A stretch of DNA of 47,849 nt from Candidatus Saccharimonadota bacterium (GTDB taxonomy: Bacteria; Patescibacteriota; Saccharimonadia; Saccharimonadales; Saccharimonadaceae), in contig JAUSMW010000267.1 in the NCBI GenBank assembly GCA_030645815.1, positions 1-47,849 of the forward strand, read 5' to 3'. The position numbers were made by a program, and so were the translations under genes. Within the stretch, counting starts at the first letter, position 1. Every line of letters starts with the position of its first letter. Of this stretch, positions 1 through 8,770 are shown one piece after another. Below the pieces are notes generated by a model. That model saw only the letters and a list, made by a program, of their open reading frames with translations, was not told where the DNA came from and did not search any database.

Positions 1-3000
1 CATATGTCGCAGCTGTGACGCCCGTGTTGGCAATGTCAATTGTCCCGCTTGTAGTGATTGTTCCACCAGATAGTCCAGTTCCGGCAGTAATGGATGTAAC
101 TGTACCTCCACTGTTGGTGTCGGTGTCGGCTGCGCACGCCCATAGACTAGTAGTTGAATTGTACTTCAGCAATTGCCCAGTACTACAACCACGCAGTAGT
201 CCAATCTCTCCACTGCTCACTTCGAGGCCTGAACCACTACTAGTAGTTGCTGTGTTAGCATCTCCAGCATCGGATAGGTCAAGGCTGAGATTAATAGTTC
301 CGCCCAAACTAACCGTTGTACCACCAGTCAGTCCACCTGCTGTACCTACCGTAATACTGCTATTCGCTAACTGCGAGTTGGCTATTCCGGTTAGGGTGAC
401 ATTTGTGGTTGATGCTGCGGTCAAACGACCCTGCGCGTCTACTGTTAATTGAGGCAAGGTTAATACTCCACCGCCAGCATTGCTAGGCGCATACGTACCT
501 GCGGTAACTGCGGTGTTCGCCAGTCCAAAACTAATATCATTCGTACTTCGGCTGGCAGTTGTACCTGTACCGTTCACGAAATTAACAGTGTTACCGCTAG
601 CAATATTTTGCCCAGCACCACCGTTGGCAGAGATATTAAAGTTCGTAGTGTCAGTATCAACATCTGTTGCACAACTAAATGCAGTACCGCTCCAAGTTAG
701 TTTGGTTGTGCCAGCACAAGTTGGAGAGTTGATACTAAATGTCGTGCCACCCAGGCTCAAACCATTACCTGCTGAATATGTCGTATCTGTATCAGTATCA
801 ATGTCTGTTCCACAAGCAAATACCCCACCTGACCATTTTGGTATTTGACCTGTTGTACATGCCAAGCCTGTCACTGTATTGCCCGAACGACTAAAGAGGC
901 CGTTGCCTGTAAAGGTTAGAACATTTTCTTTGCCGTTAAATGTATTCCAATCAGTAGATGTCAAGAGTCCGGTTGTGCTAGTGTTGGCTGTTGGTATGGC
1001 TGTTGAAGTTGCACTAGTGATTTGACCTTGAGCATTAACTGCAATAACTGGAATACTGGTTGACGAACCGTATGTAGCAGCTGTTACCCCAGAGCTCGCG
1101 ATAGCGATAGTTCCACTAGATGTAATCGTTCCGCCTGATAGACCGGTTCCAGCAGTAATGCTAGTGACAGTTCCACCACTATTAGTATCAGTATCGACAT
1201 CTGCTGCACATGCCCACTGCTTGCTAGTTGTGTTATATTTCAACAACTCACCAGTTGAACAGCCCCTTAGCAAGCCAACTTCTCCACCACTTACTTCTAA
1301 CCCTGAACCGCTGCTGGTGGTTGCAGTGTTGTTATCACCTGCATCAGATAGGTCTAGTCCTAGGTTTAGGGTTCCACCTAAACTAACTGTGGCTGCACCT
1401 GTTAATCCACCAGCAGTTGTGACCGTAATAGAACTATTTGTTAACTGTGAATTAGCAATACCCGTTAGGGTTACATTGGTCGTACTAGCGGCTGTCAGAC
1501 GACCCTGCGCATCAACTGTAAACTGAGGTAAGGCTAGCGAACCATTGGCATTATCACTTGGTGAATATGTGCCAGATGAAACCGCTGTGTTATTTAGACC
1601 ATATGTAACCGTAGAGCCAGACCTAGTAGCAGTTGTTCCTGTTCCATTACCAAATGTCACAGTACCGCCGCTAGAGATATTTTGACTACCAACAGTTCCA
1701 GCCGCTGCTACATTAAAGTTCGTGGTGTCTGTGTCAGTATCAACATCAGTCGCACAGCTAAAAGCCGTACCTGACCAAGTTAATTTATCTGTACCAGAAC
1801 AGGTTGGTGAATTGACACTAAAGCTTGCGCCGGTTAGAGTTAGCCCATTTCCAGCGCTGTAACTAGATCCGCCACTATCGGCCCCACAAGCAAATGCACC
1901 AGCGGTCCATTTTGGTATCTCACCTGCAGAACAAGCAAGGCCTGTCACTGTGTTTCCTGAACGACTAAATAATCCGTTTCCATTAAAGGTTAGAATGTTT
2001 TCCTTACCGTTGAATGTATTCCAGTCAGTAGAGGTTAGTAGGCCAGTGGTAGATGTATTAGCTGTTGGTATCGCCGATGAGCTCGCCGCTGTTACCTGAC
2101 CCTGTGCATTGACTGTAATAACCGGAATACTAGTGGAGCTACCATATGTAGCAGCCGTCACACCGCTGTTCGAAATTGCAATAGTACCGCTGCTAGTAAT
2201 TGTGCCTCCGCTTAGTCCTGTACCAGCTGTGATGCTAGTGACAGTTCCACCACTGTTTGTGTCTGTATCTGTGTCATTAGCACACTCCCATCGCAAACTA
2301 GTAGAATTCCATTTGAGTAGTTGGCTGCTGCTACAGCCACGAATCAATCCTATTTCACCACCACTCACCTCTAGCCCAGAGCCACTATTTGTAGTTGCCG
2401 TTGCAGTATCTCCACTATCAAACAAGTCTAGGCTGAGATTGATGCTACCACCCAAACTAACAGATGTACCGCCAGTTAGTCCACCAGCAGTATTGACGGT
2501 AATTGCACTGTTAGCTAGTTGTGTGTTTGCAATACCTGTTAATGTCACATTGGTTGTACTGGCAGCAGTTAAACGACCCTGAGCATCAACTGTTAGCTGA
2601 GGTAGTGTTAGCGATCCATTGGCGTTATCAGCAGGCGCATAAGTTCCGGCTGTGACGGCAGTATTATTGAGACCGTAGGTCACAGTACTGCCAGACCTAG
2701 TTGCAGTCGTACCGGTGCCATTGCCAAATGTGACAGTTCCGCCCGATGAAATATTTTGCGAGCCACCAGTTCCTGCAGCAGCTACGTTAAAGTTCGTGGT
2801 ATCTGTGTCAGTATCAACATCAGTCGCACAGCTAAAGGCTGTACCAGACCAAGTTAACTTGTCCGTACCAGAACAGGTTGGTGAATTAATGCTAAATGTT
2901 GTGCTAGCAAGTGACAAGCCGTTACCTGCTGAATATGTCGTATTAGTGTCGGTATCGACATCAGCACCACAGGCAAATGCACCTGCAGTCCATTTCGGTA

Positions 3001-5105
3001 TTTGACCAGTCGTACATGCCAATCCGGTGACTGTATTGCCGCTTCTGCTAAACAAGCCATTACCAGTGAAAGTCAGGATGTTCTCTTTACCATTGAACGT
3101 GTTCCAGTCAGTATTGGTTAGTAAACCTGTTGTCGAAGTGTTTGCGGTAGGGATTGCACTAGAGCTAGCGGCAGTAATCTGACCCTGCGCATTTACAGTT
3201 ATGACGGGTATGCTAGTTGATGAACCATAGGTTGCAGCAGTAACACCAGTGTTGGCGATTGAAACTGTTCCGCTACTTGTAATTGTGCCGCCGGATAGAC
3301 CGGTTCCAGCAGTAATGCTTGTGACAGTTCCACCACTATTAGTGTCTGTGTCGACATCAGCTGCACATTCCCAGCGTAAACTCGAGCTATTCCATTTCAA
3401 CAATTGGCTTGATGAACAGCCACGAATCAAACCAATTTCACCACCACTTACTTCTAGCCCAGAACCGCTGTTAGTTGTAGCAGTTGCACTGTCACCGCTA
3501 TCACTTAAGTCTAACCCTAGATTGAGGGTTCCACCCAAACTAACTGTAGCTGCTCCGGTCAATCCACCTGCTGTTGTAACTGTTATCGAACTGTTAGTTA
3601 GTTGTGAATTAGCAATGCCGGTTAATGTTACGTTTGTTGTTGACGCAGCCGTCAATCTACCTTGAGCATCAACAGTGAATTGAGGCAAAGCTAGTGAGCC
3701 ATTGGCATTATTACTCGGGCTATAAGTACCACTTGTTACTGCTGTATTAGCCAGCCCAAAACTAATATCATTACCAGTACGCGACGCTGATGTACCTGTG
3801 CCGTTTGCAAAGTTCACTGTATTGCCAGCTGCGATATTCTGACCTGCTCCACCGTTTGCAGCAATATTAAAATTCGTCGTATTAGTGTCAGTATCGACAT
3901 CTGTCGCACAACTAAAAGCCGTACCGCTCCAGGTTAATTTGTCGGTGCCACCACATGTCGGCGAATTGATACTAAAACTATTACCACCAAGGCTCAAGCC
4001 ATTGCCTGCTGTGTAGGTAGAGCCGCTATTATCGTCAGCCCCACAAGCGAATGCACCAGCTGTCCATTTTGGTATTTGACCAGCGGTACAAGCAAGACCC
4101 GTCACTGTATTTCCCGAGCGGCTGAATAGTCCGTTACCAGTAAAGGTTAAGACATTTTCTTTACCATTGAATGTGTTCCAGTCAGTTGATGTGATTAGTC
4201 CTGTAGTTGAAGTCGACGCAGTTGGAATAGCTGCCGAACTAGCAGCTGTTATCTGGCCTTGTGCATTAACGGTTATCACTGGAACAGAAGTCGAACTACC
4301 GTAACTAGCAGCAGTCACACCAGTGCTGGCGATATTAATCGTACCGCTACTAGTGATAGTGCCACCTGATAACCCCGTTCCAGCGGTTATACCTGTGACG
4401 GTTCCACCACTGTTCGTGTCTGTGTCAGTATCGCTGGCACATTCCCAGCGCAGACTAGAACTATTCCATTTCAACAATTGACCACTAGTACAACCCCTCA
4501 ACAAGCCAACTTCGTTGCCACTAATTTCCAAACCAGACCCACTGCTAGTTGTTGCAGACGCGCTATCACCAGCATCACTAAGGTCGAGGCTAAGGTTTAA
4601 AGTTCCGCCCAGACTCACCGAACCGCCACCAGTTAACGGTCCAGTTGTATTTACGGTAATTGCACTGTTAGCAAGTTGTGAGTTTGCAATACCAGTTAGC
4701 GTCACGTTGGTTGTACTGGCTGCGGTTAAACGACCTTGAGCATCAACAGTGAATTGAGGCAAAGCTAGTGAGCCATTTCCATTGTTACTCGCTGAATAAG
4801 TCCCGCTGGTGACTGCTGTATTCGCTAATCCAAAACTAATGTCGCTACCACTACGGTTCGCTGTTGTGCCTGTACCGTTTGTGAAATTAACTGTGCCGCC
4901 AGACGAAATGTTTTGACCAGCTCCACCGTTTGCAGCAACGTTAAAGTTCGTCGTGTCTGTGTCGGTATCGACATCAGCCGCACACGTAAAGGCCGTACCA
5001 TTCCATTGTAATTTCGTTGTACCACTACAGGTCGGCGAATTAATGCTAAATGTTGTACCGCTAAGACTCAGTCCGTTTCCAGAGCTATATGTCGTATCGC
5101 TATCA
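1..5105 (-). repeat. Approximately 1.07 kb (~357 aa) tandem coding repeats, five units (the leftmost cut by the window edge)
   Basis: The block encoding DTDTNSGGTVT recurs near 4404, 3330, 2249, 1171 and 106 (spacings about 1065-1081 bp). The block encoding NSPTCSGT recurs near 5040, 3965, 2885, 1805 and 725. Confidence 0.9.
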
Positions 5106-6184
5106 GATATAACTACACTGCCTCCTCCAGTCAAACTCAGTGTTCTCGTGCCGCCAACCCAGCTAAGTGCTTGGCTATCTGTGTTATCTAGGTATCCAGC
5201 CAGGTTAACCGAGTTACCACCGCTAATAGCTAGTATATTAGCCGCAAGTGAAAGCGTTTGGCTATCAGTCCCCGCGACACTGGCACACACCCAATTCGAT
5301 CCATCCCATTGCAAAATTTGTCCACCCAGACATGAGTCGTCAAGACTAAGGTTTTGTCCTGTCAAAATCAGACCGCCGCCAGAAACGGTAGCAATTCCAA
5401 CTGCTCCATCCGCACCGTTTAGACCATTTGCGCCGTCAATCCCATTTGCGCCAGCCGAACCTTGTGGACCAGGAGTTGGTGTACTAGTAACTTGGACGAC
5501 CGTTCCACCCGCGCCACTCAACGCATCTTTGACAAACTGCTCGACATCTTTGGTTTCAATTTTGCCATTCTCGGCAACCAGGACTCCACCACCATCAACC
5601 TGGATTGATGGAGACTGAGCTTTAGCTAAAGCATCGAGGCTACTGACTTTTCCAAAACTCTTATCACCACTACAACCGACTTTTTGCGAGTCGTCCAATT
5701 TATTCCAACCGTTGAGCTGACCAGAAAATCCTGTCGAGTTTGCCGGGACGTAGTATGGACAACTGACTTTGTTGTAGGCTACATCCCCAGACTGTTCTAT
5801 ACAGGATTTTTTAACGGTTGTTGATGGCCCTGCACGTTTATCCAGCGCACATATTTCGATATAAGCAGCTTTCTTCTTTGCTGTTGGTGGTATCTGCCAT
5901 CGAAGTTTTAGCTGACCGTCCTTTACGGTCGCGGTTTGATCTATAGTGTACAGACTTTCTTTTGCGTTCGCGGCATCTATTGCTCGTACCCGAACTTTTA
6001 TGTTTCCGTCTTTGTCTGTCAATCCTTGTGCACTTGTTGCCAATGTTAGGACACCTTGATTTGCACCTTGCACACCAATCCAAATTCCAATAACCAAAAC
6101 AAACACTAGCAATACCCAGAAGAATTTCTTTTTCTCCCCAGGCAATTCCCTCAGATTTTGTCTCGTGTTTTTGTTATTTTCCAT
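1..6184 (-). CDS. Giant repetitive surface/fibre-like protein, truncated at the left window edge (about 2061 codons visible)
   Basis: Reverse-strand translation from ATG at 6184 reads MENNKNTRQNLRELPGEKKKFFWVLLVFVLVIGIWIGVQGANQGVLTL..., i.e. a basic N-terminus plus one TM/signal anchor. A short collagen-like stretch GPQGSAGANGIDGANGLNGADG follows, then long repeats (TCSGTTKLQWNGTAFTCAADVDTDTDT, LTSTDWNTFNGKENVLTFTGNGLFSRSGNTVTG, LPQFTVDAQGRLTAASTTNVTLTGIANSQL). The frame stays open to position 2 (…GVTAATY). It is absent from the ORF track because it has no stop inside the window. Confidence 0.93.
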   Translation of the reverse strand, partial: MENNKNTRQNLRELPGEKKKFFWVLLVFVLVIGIWIGVQGANQGVLTLATSAQGLTDKDGNIKVRVRAIDAANAKESLYTIDQTATVKDGQLKLRWQIPPTAKKKAAYIEICALDKRAGPSTTVKKSCIEQSGDVAYNKVSCPYYVPANSTGFSGQLNGWNKLDDSQKVGCSGDKSFGKVSSLDALAKAQSPSIQVDGGGVLVAENGKIETKDVEQFVKDALSGAGGTVVQVTSTPTPGPQGSAGANGIDGANGLNGADGAVGIATVSGGGLILTGQNLSLDDSCLGGQILQWDGSNWVCASVAGTDSQTLSLAANILAISGGNSVNLAGYLDNTDSQALSWVGGTRTLSLTGGGSVVISDSDTTYSSGNGLSLSGTTFSINSPTCSGTTKLQWNGTAFTCAADVDTDTDTTNFNVAANGGAGQNISSGGTVNFTNGTGTTANRSGSDISFGLANTAVTSGTYSASNNGNGSLALPQFTVDAQGRLTAASTTNVTLTGIANSQLANSAITVNTTGPLTGGGSVSLGGTLNLSLDLSDAGDSASATTSSGSGLEISGNEVGLLRGCTSGQLLKWNSSSLRWECASDTDTDTNSGGTVTGITAGTGLSGGTITSSGTINIASTGVTAASYGSSTSVPVITVNAQGQITAASSAAIPTASTSTTGLITSTDWNTFNGKENVLTFTGNGLFSRSGNTVTGLACTAGQIPKWTAGAFACGADDNSGSTYTAGNGLSLGGNSFSINSPTCGGTDKLTWSGTAFSCATDVDTDTNTTNFNIAANGGAGQNIAAGNTVNFANGTGTSASRTGNDISFGLANTAVTSGTYSPSNNANGSLALPQFTVDAQGRLTAASTTNVTLTGIANSQLTNSSITVTTAGGLTGAATVSLGGTLNLGLDLSDSGDSATATTNSGSGLEVSGGEIGLIRGCSSSQLLKWNSSSLRWECAADVDTDTNSGGTVTSITAGTGLSGGTITSSGTVSIANTGVTAATYGSSTSIPVITVNAQGQITAASSSAIPTANTSTTGLLTNTDWNTFNGKENILTFTGNGLFSRSGNTVTGLACTTGQIPKWTAGAFACGADVDTDTNTTYSAGNGLSLASTTFSINSPTCSGTDKLTWSGTAFSCATDVDTDTDTTNFNVAAAGTGGSQNISSGGTVTFGNGTGTTATRSGSTVTYGLNNTAVTAGTYAPADNANGSLTLPQLTVDAQGRLTAASTTNVTLTGIANTQLANSAITVNTAGGLTGGTSVSLGGSINLSLDLFDSGDTATATTNSGSGLEVSGGEIGLIRGCSSSQLLKWNSTSLRWECANDTDTDTNSGGTVTSITAGTGLSGGTITSSGTIAISNSGVTAATYGSSTSIPVITVNAQGQVTAASSSAIPTANTSTTGLLTSTDWNTFNGKENILTFNGNGLFSRSGNTVTGLACSAGEIPKWTAGAFACGADSGGSSYSAGNGLTLTGASFSVNSPTCSGTDKLTWSGTAFSCATDVDTDTDTTNFNVAAAGTVGSQNISSGGTVTFGNGTGTTATRSGSTVTYGLNNTAVSSGTYSPSDNANGSLALPQFTVDAQGRLTAASTTNVTLTGIANSQLTNSSITVTTAGGLTGAATVSLGGTLNLGLDLSDAGDNNTATTSSGSGLEVSGGEVGLLRGCSTGELLKYNTTSKQWACAADVDTDTNSGGTVTSITAGTGLSGGTITSSGTIAIASSGVTAATYGSSTSIPVIAVNAQGQITSATSTAIPTANTSTTGLLTSTDWNTFNGKENVLTFTGNGLFSRSGNTVTGLACTTGQIPKWSGGVFACGTDIDTDTDTTYSAGNGLSLGGTTFSINSPTCAGTTKLTWSGTAFSCATDVDTDTTNFNISANGGAGQNIASGNTVNFVNGTGTTASRSTNDISFGLANTAVTAGTYAPSNAGGGVLTLPQLTVDAQGRLTAASTTNVTLTGIANSQLANSSITVGTAGGLTGGTTVSLGGTINLSLDLSDAGDANTATTSSGSGLEVSSGEIGLLRGCSTGQLLKYNSTTSLWACAADTDTNSGGTVTSITAGTGLSGGTITTSGTIDIANTGVTAATY

Positions 6185-6264
6185 CTTTTTGATTTGCGAA
6201 GAATTTTAGGTACAATTCTCCTCATAACATAATACCAATTATCAGAGTAAAACACGAGCGTTAT

Positions 6265-7572
6265 CTACAGGTTTTTACTAGGTTTTTCCACAACTAGAAT
6301 TTCACGAACGGCATCGCCGTCGTTCCATGGTATTTTTTCGCCTTTTACAATGCGAAAAACTTCATGTCCCATCCCTGTTATAACAACGCTGTCACCTTTT
6401 TTGGCAATTGATAAAGCTTTTGCTATCGCATCTCGCCGGTCTGCAATTTCTTCAGTTTTAGCATCGCCTTTGGCATTGGAAATACCGTCCAAGACCATTT
6501 TTCGTATGGTTTTTGGGTCTTCGTTATAGCTTTCTTCGTCCGTCACAACTATTCGATCAGCATTTTTGACAGCTACTTCGCCCATAATTGGTCGTTTCAT
6601 CTTGTCCCGGTCACCAGTCGCCCCAAATACTAAAATCACTCGATTTTTCGTGAACTGTCTAACAGCTTGTAAAAGCTGGGTTAAAGCGTCAGGTGTATGT
6701 GCATAATCAACTACAACCTCATACGGCTCTTTTGTTTCTATGATTTCAAATCGTCCAGGAATTGACTCTAGATTCGCTATACCTTCACGTATAGAGTTCA
6801 AATCAATGTGTAGCAAATATGCCAACGTTGCAGCAGCCGTTAAATTATAGACGTTGTATTTTCCGGGCAAACTAGTAGCGATTTTTAACTTGGTTTGATG
6901 ATCAATTTCTAGGCTTACTTCGCTACCTTTTTTATACAGTTTTACATCTGTTATTCGTGTTTCTGCACCTTTGTTTGTACCATAGGTCATTTTCTCGCCA
7001 GGCGTGCCAATATCGTCAAAATAATCGAACCATTCGTCATCACGATTTAACACGGCTATACGTGGATTACTAGCAAACAACTTACCTTTTGCAGCAGCAT
7101 AATTTTCCATAGTGTGGTGATAATCGAGATGGTCTTGTGTGAGATTGGTCATAACAGCGGCTTCAATAGGCACCCCTTCCAGTTTGTACTGGTCCAGAGC
7201 ATGACTAGTAGCCTCCAAAATAACGTAATCCACACCTGCATCTTTTGCGTCCCTAAAGAACTTTTGCAATTCGCTAGTTAAAGGCACTGTAGCATTCTTG
7301 TCGTTGAGTTTTTTCTCGCCATCAAGCTCAATTACTGCTGTGCTAAAAAGTGCTGTTTTTTTGCCCGCTTCCTTTAAAATCTCGTTCAGATAGTTTGCTG
7401 TAGTTGTTTTGCCATTCGTCCCTGTTATAGCGATAACTTTTAAGTCTTTTGCAGGGTGACCATAGCGCGCACTCACTAGCTTTACGCGTGACTTTCGGTA
7501 TTTGCTTTCAAGACGTTTAACAGCACCTTTCGGCAAAACCTTCCTCGTGACCTTTACAACCCCATTCTTCAT
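6265..7572 (-). CDS. murE: MurE-like Mur ligase (UDP-MurNAc-tripeptide synthetase family), short N-terminus
   Basis: P-loop AITGTNGKTTTANYL; LEATSHALDQYKLEGVPIEAAVMTNLTQDHLDYHHTMENYAAAKGKLF; FGATGDRDKMKRPIMGEVAVKNADRIVVTDEESYNEDP. Confidence 0.85.
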   Translation of the reverse strand: MKNGVVKVTRKVLPKGAVKRLESKYRKSRVKLVSARYGHPAKDLKVIAITGTNGKTTTANYLNEILKEAGKKTALFSTAVIELDGEKKLNDKNATVPLTSELQKFFRDAKDAGVDYVILEATSHALDQYKLEGVPIEAAVMTNLTQDHLDYHHTMENYAAAKGKLFASNPRIAVLNRDDEWFDYFDDIGTPGEKMTYGTNKGAETRITDVKLYKKGSEVSLEIDHQTKLKIATSLPGKYNVYNLTAAATLAYLLHIDLNSIREGIANLESIPGRFEIIETKEPYEVVVDYAHTPDALTQLLQAVRQFTKNRVILVFGATGDRDKMKRPIMGEVAVKNADRIVVTDEESYNEDPKTIRKMVLDGISNAKGDAKTEEIADRRDAIAKALSIAKKGDSVVITGMGHEVFRIVKGEKIPWNDGDAVREILVVEKPSKNL

Positions 7573-7673
7573 ACCTCAATTATACAACCGCAAGGCAACA
7601 AAATATAGACCTGTTTTTAATATATTTCACGTGAAAAGTTTTGTATATGTTTGGTAAATGTTACAGTGGTAGT

Positions 7674-8702
7674 ATGAGAATTTTAGGTATTGAAACTAGT
7701 TGTGATGAAACTGCCGCTGCTGTAGTTAGTGATGGTCGCGTATTGCAATCGAACGTTATAAAGTCTCAGATAGACATTCACGCACAATATGGTGGTGTCG
7801 TACCAGAGGTCGCAGCGCGTTCTCATATAGAAGTCATGCTGCCTGTTGTAAACAAAGCTCTGTCAGATGCCAACGCAACTTGGGACGAAATAGATGCTAT
7901 CGCAGTTACCCACGCACCGGGTTTAATAGGTAGTTTATTGGTAGGAACACTCACCGCTCGAACACTAGCTTTGATACATAAAAAACCACTCTACCCTATC
8001 CATCATATAAAGGCTCATGTCTACGCCAATTTTTTACTAGAAAAACCTCCTGAGTTTCCTATTTTGGCACTAATCGTCTCTGGTGGGCATTCACAGTTAG
8101 TATTATTTCAATCACATAGTGACTATCAAATTTTAGGACGCACACAAGACGATGCAGTAGGTGAAGCGTTTGATAAAGTGGCCAAGATTTTAGGACTTTC
8201 ATATCCAGGCGGCCCAAGCATATCCAAGGCAGCATTGAATGGGAATCCAAACAAATACCCACTACCAAAAAGTAAGCTACAAAACCCACTAGACTTTAGT
8301 TTTTCAGGGCTCAAGACGGCTGTTCTGCGTGCGGCTCAACATAGTGTAGGTAAAGATTATACTTTTCCTTCACACCAGCTAGCTGCGTTGTTAACTGATG
8401 AACAGCGAAATGATTTTGCTGCTAGTTTTCAAAAAGTTGCCGTTGAAACTTTGGTAGACAAGACAGAGACAGCATACAAACAATACTCCCCTGCTTCGGT
8501 AGTAATTGCAGGTGGCGTTGCTGCAAACCGTGAGCTCCGAGAACAGTTATCGAAACATTTGTCTATAGAAATTAATTACCCACCAATGGAACTTTGTACT
8601 GACAATGCTGCTATGATTGCGGCTCTTGCCTACTATCAGGCAGATATTGAACCAGCAACGGACCCACGAAAACTCGAGGTATTCCCCAGTTTATCTATAT
8701 AA
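7674..8702 (+). CDS. tsaD: tRNA N6-adenosine threonylcarbamoyltransferase TsaD
   Basis: MRILGIETSCDETAAAVV, HHIKAHVYAN, LIVSGGHSQLVL. Start moved from 7641 to 7674 based on family N-terminus and a -10-like TACAGT 6 nt upstream. Confidence 0.95.
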   Translation: MRILGIETSCDETAAAVVSDGRVLQSNVIKSQIDIHAQYGGVVPEVAARSHIEVMLPVVNKALSDANATWDEIDAIAVTHAPGLIGSLLVGTLTARTLALIHKKPLYPIHHIKAHVYANFLLEKPPEFPILALIVSGGHSQLVLFQSHSDYQILGRTQDDAVGEAFDKVAKILGLSYPGGPSISKAALNGNPNKYPLPKSKLQNPLDFSFSGLKTAVLRAAQHSVGKDYTFPSHQLAALLTDEQRNDFAASFQKVAVETLVDKTETAYKQYSPASVVIAGGVAANRELREQLSKHLSIEINYPPMELCTDNAAMIAALAYYQADIEPATDPRKLEVFPSLSI

Positions 8703-8770
8703 TTTATGATATACTACAACAGATACAAAAGGGTGTAAAAACTGAAGTATTTTAATGTGAAAACAATTTT

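Noticed and set aside
1-5105. Tandem repeats as a CRISPR array
   Set aside because: Units are ~1.07 kb, coding and in-frame, with no short direct repeat/spacer periodicity and no cas genes.
15-5618. Plus-strand ORFs at 15-452, 480-848, 1158-1526, 2109-2582, 2715-3005, 3249-3665, 4515-4739 and 4953-5618 (Pro/Val-rich proteins)
   Set aside because: They are antisense translations of the repetitive minus-strand surface protein. Repetitive codon usage keeps the opposite strand open; they recur once per 1.07 kb unit and have no independent family signal.
5838-6083. Minus-strand ORF of 81 aa (MDWCARCKSRCPN...)
   Set aside because: Out-of-frame reading within the start of the giant protein, which has a convincing TM anchor in the correct frame.
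6250-6295. TTATCTACAG / TTTTTCCACAA near the murE-like stop as DnaA boxes or a second origin
   Set aside because: Two imperfect sites partly inside a coding end, with no accompanying AT-rich region or origin-associated genes.
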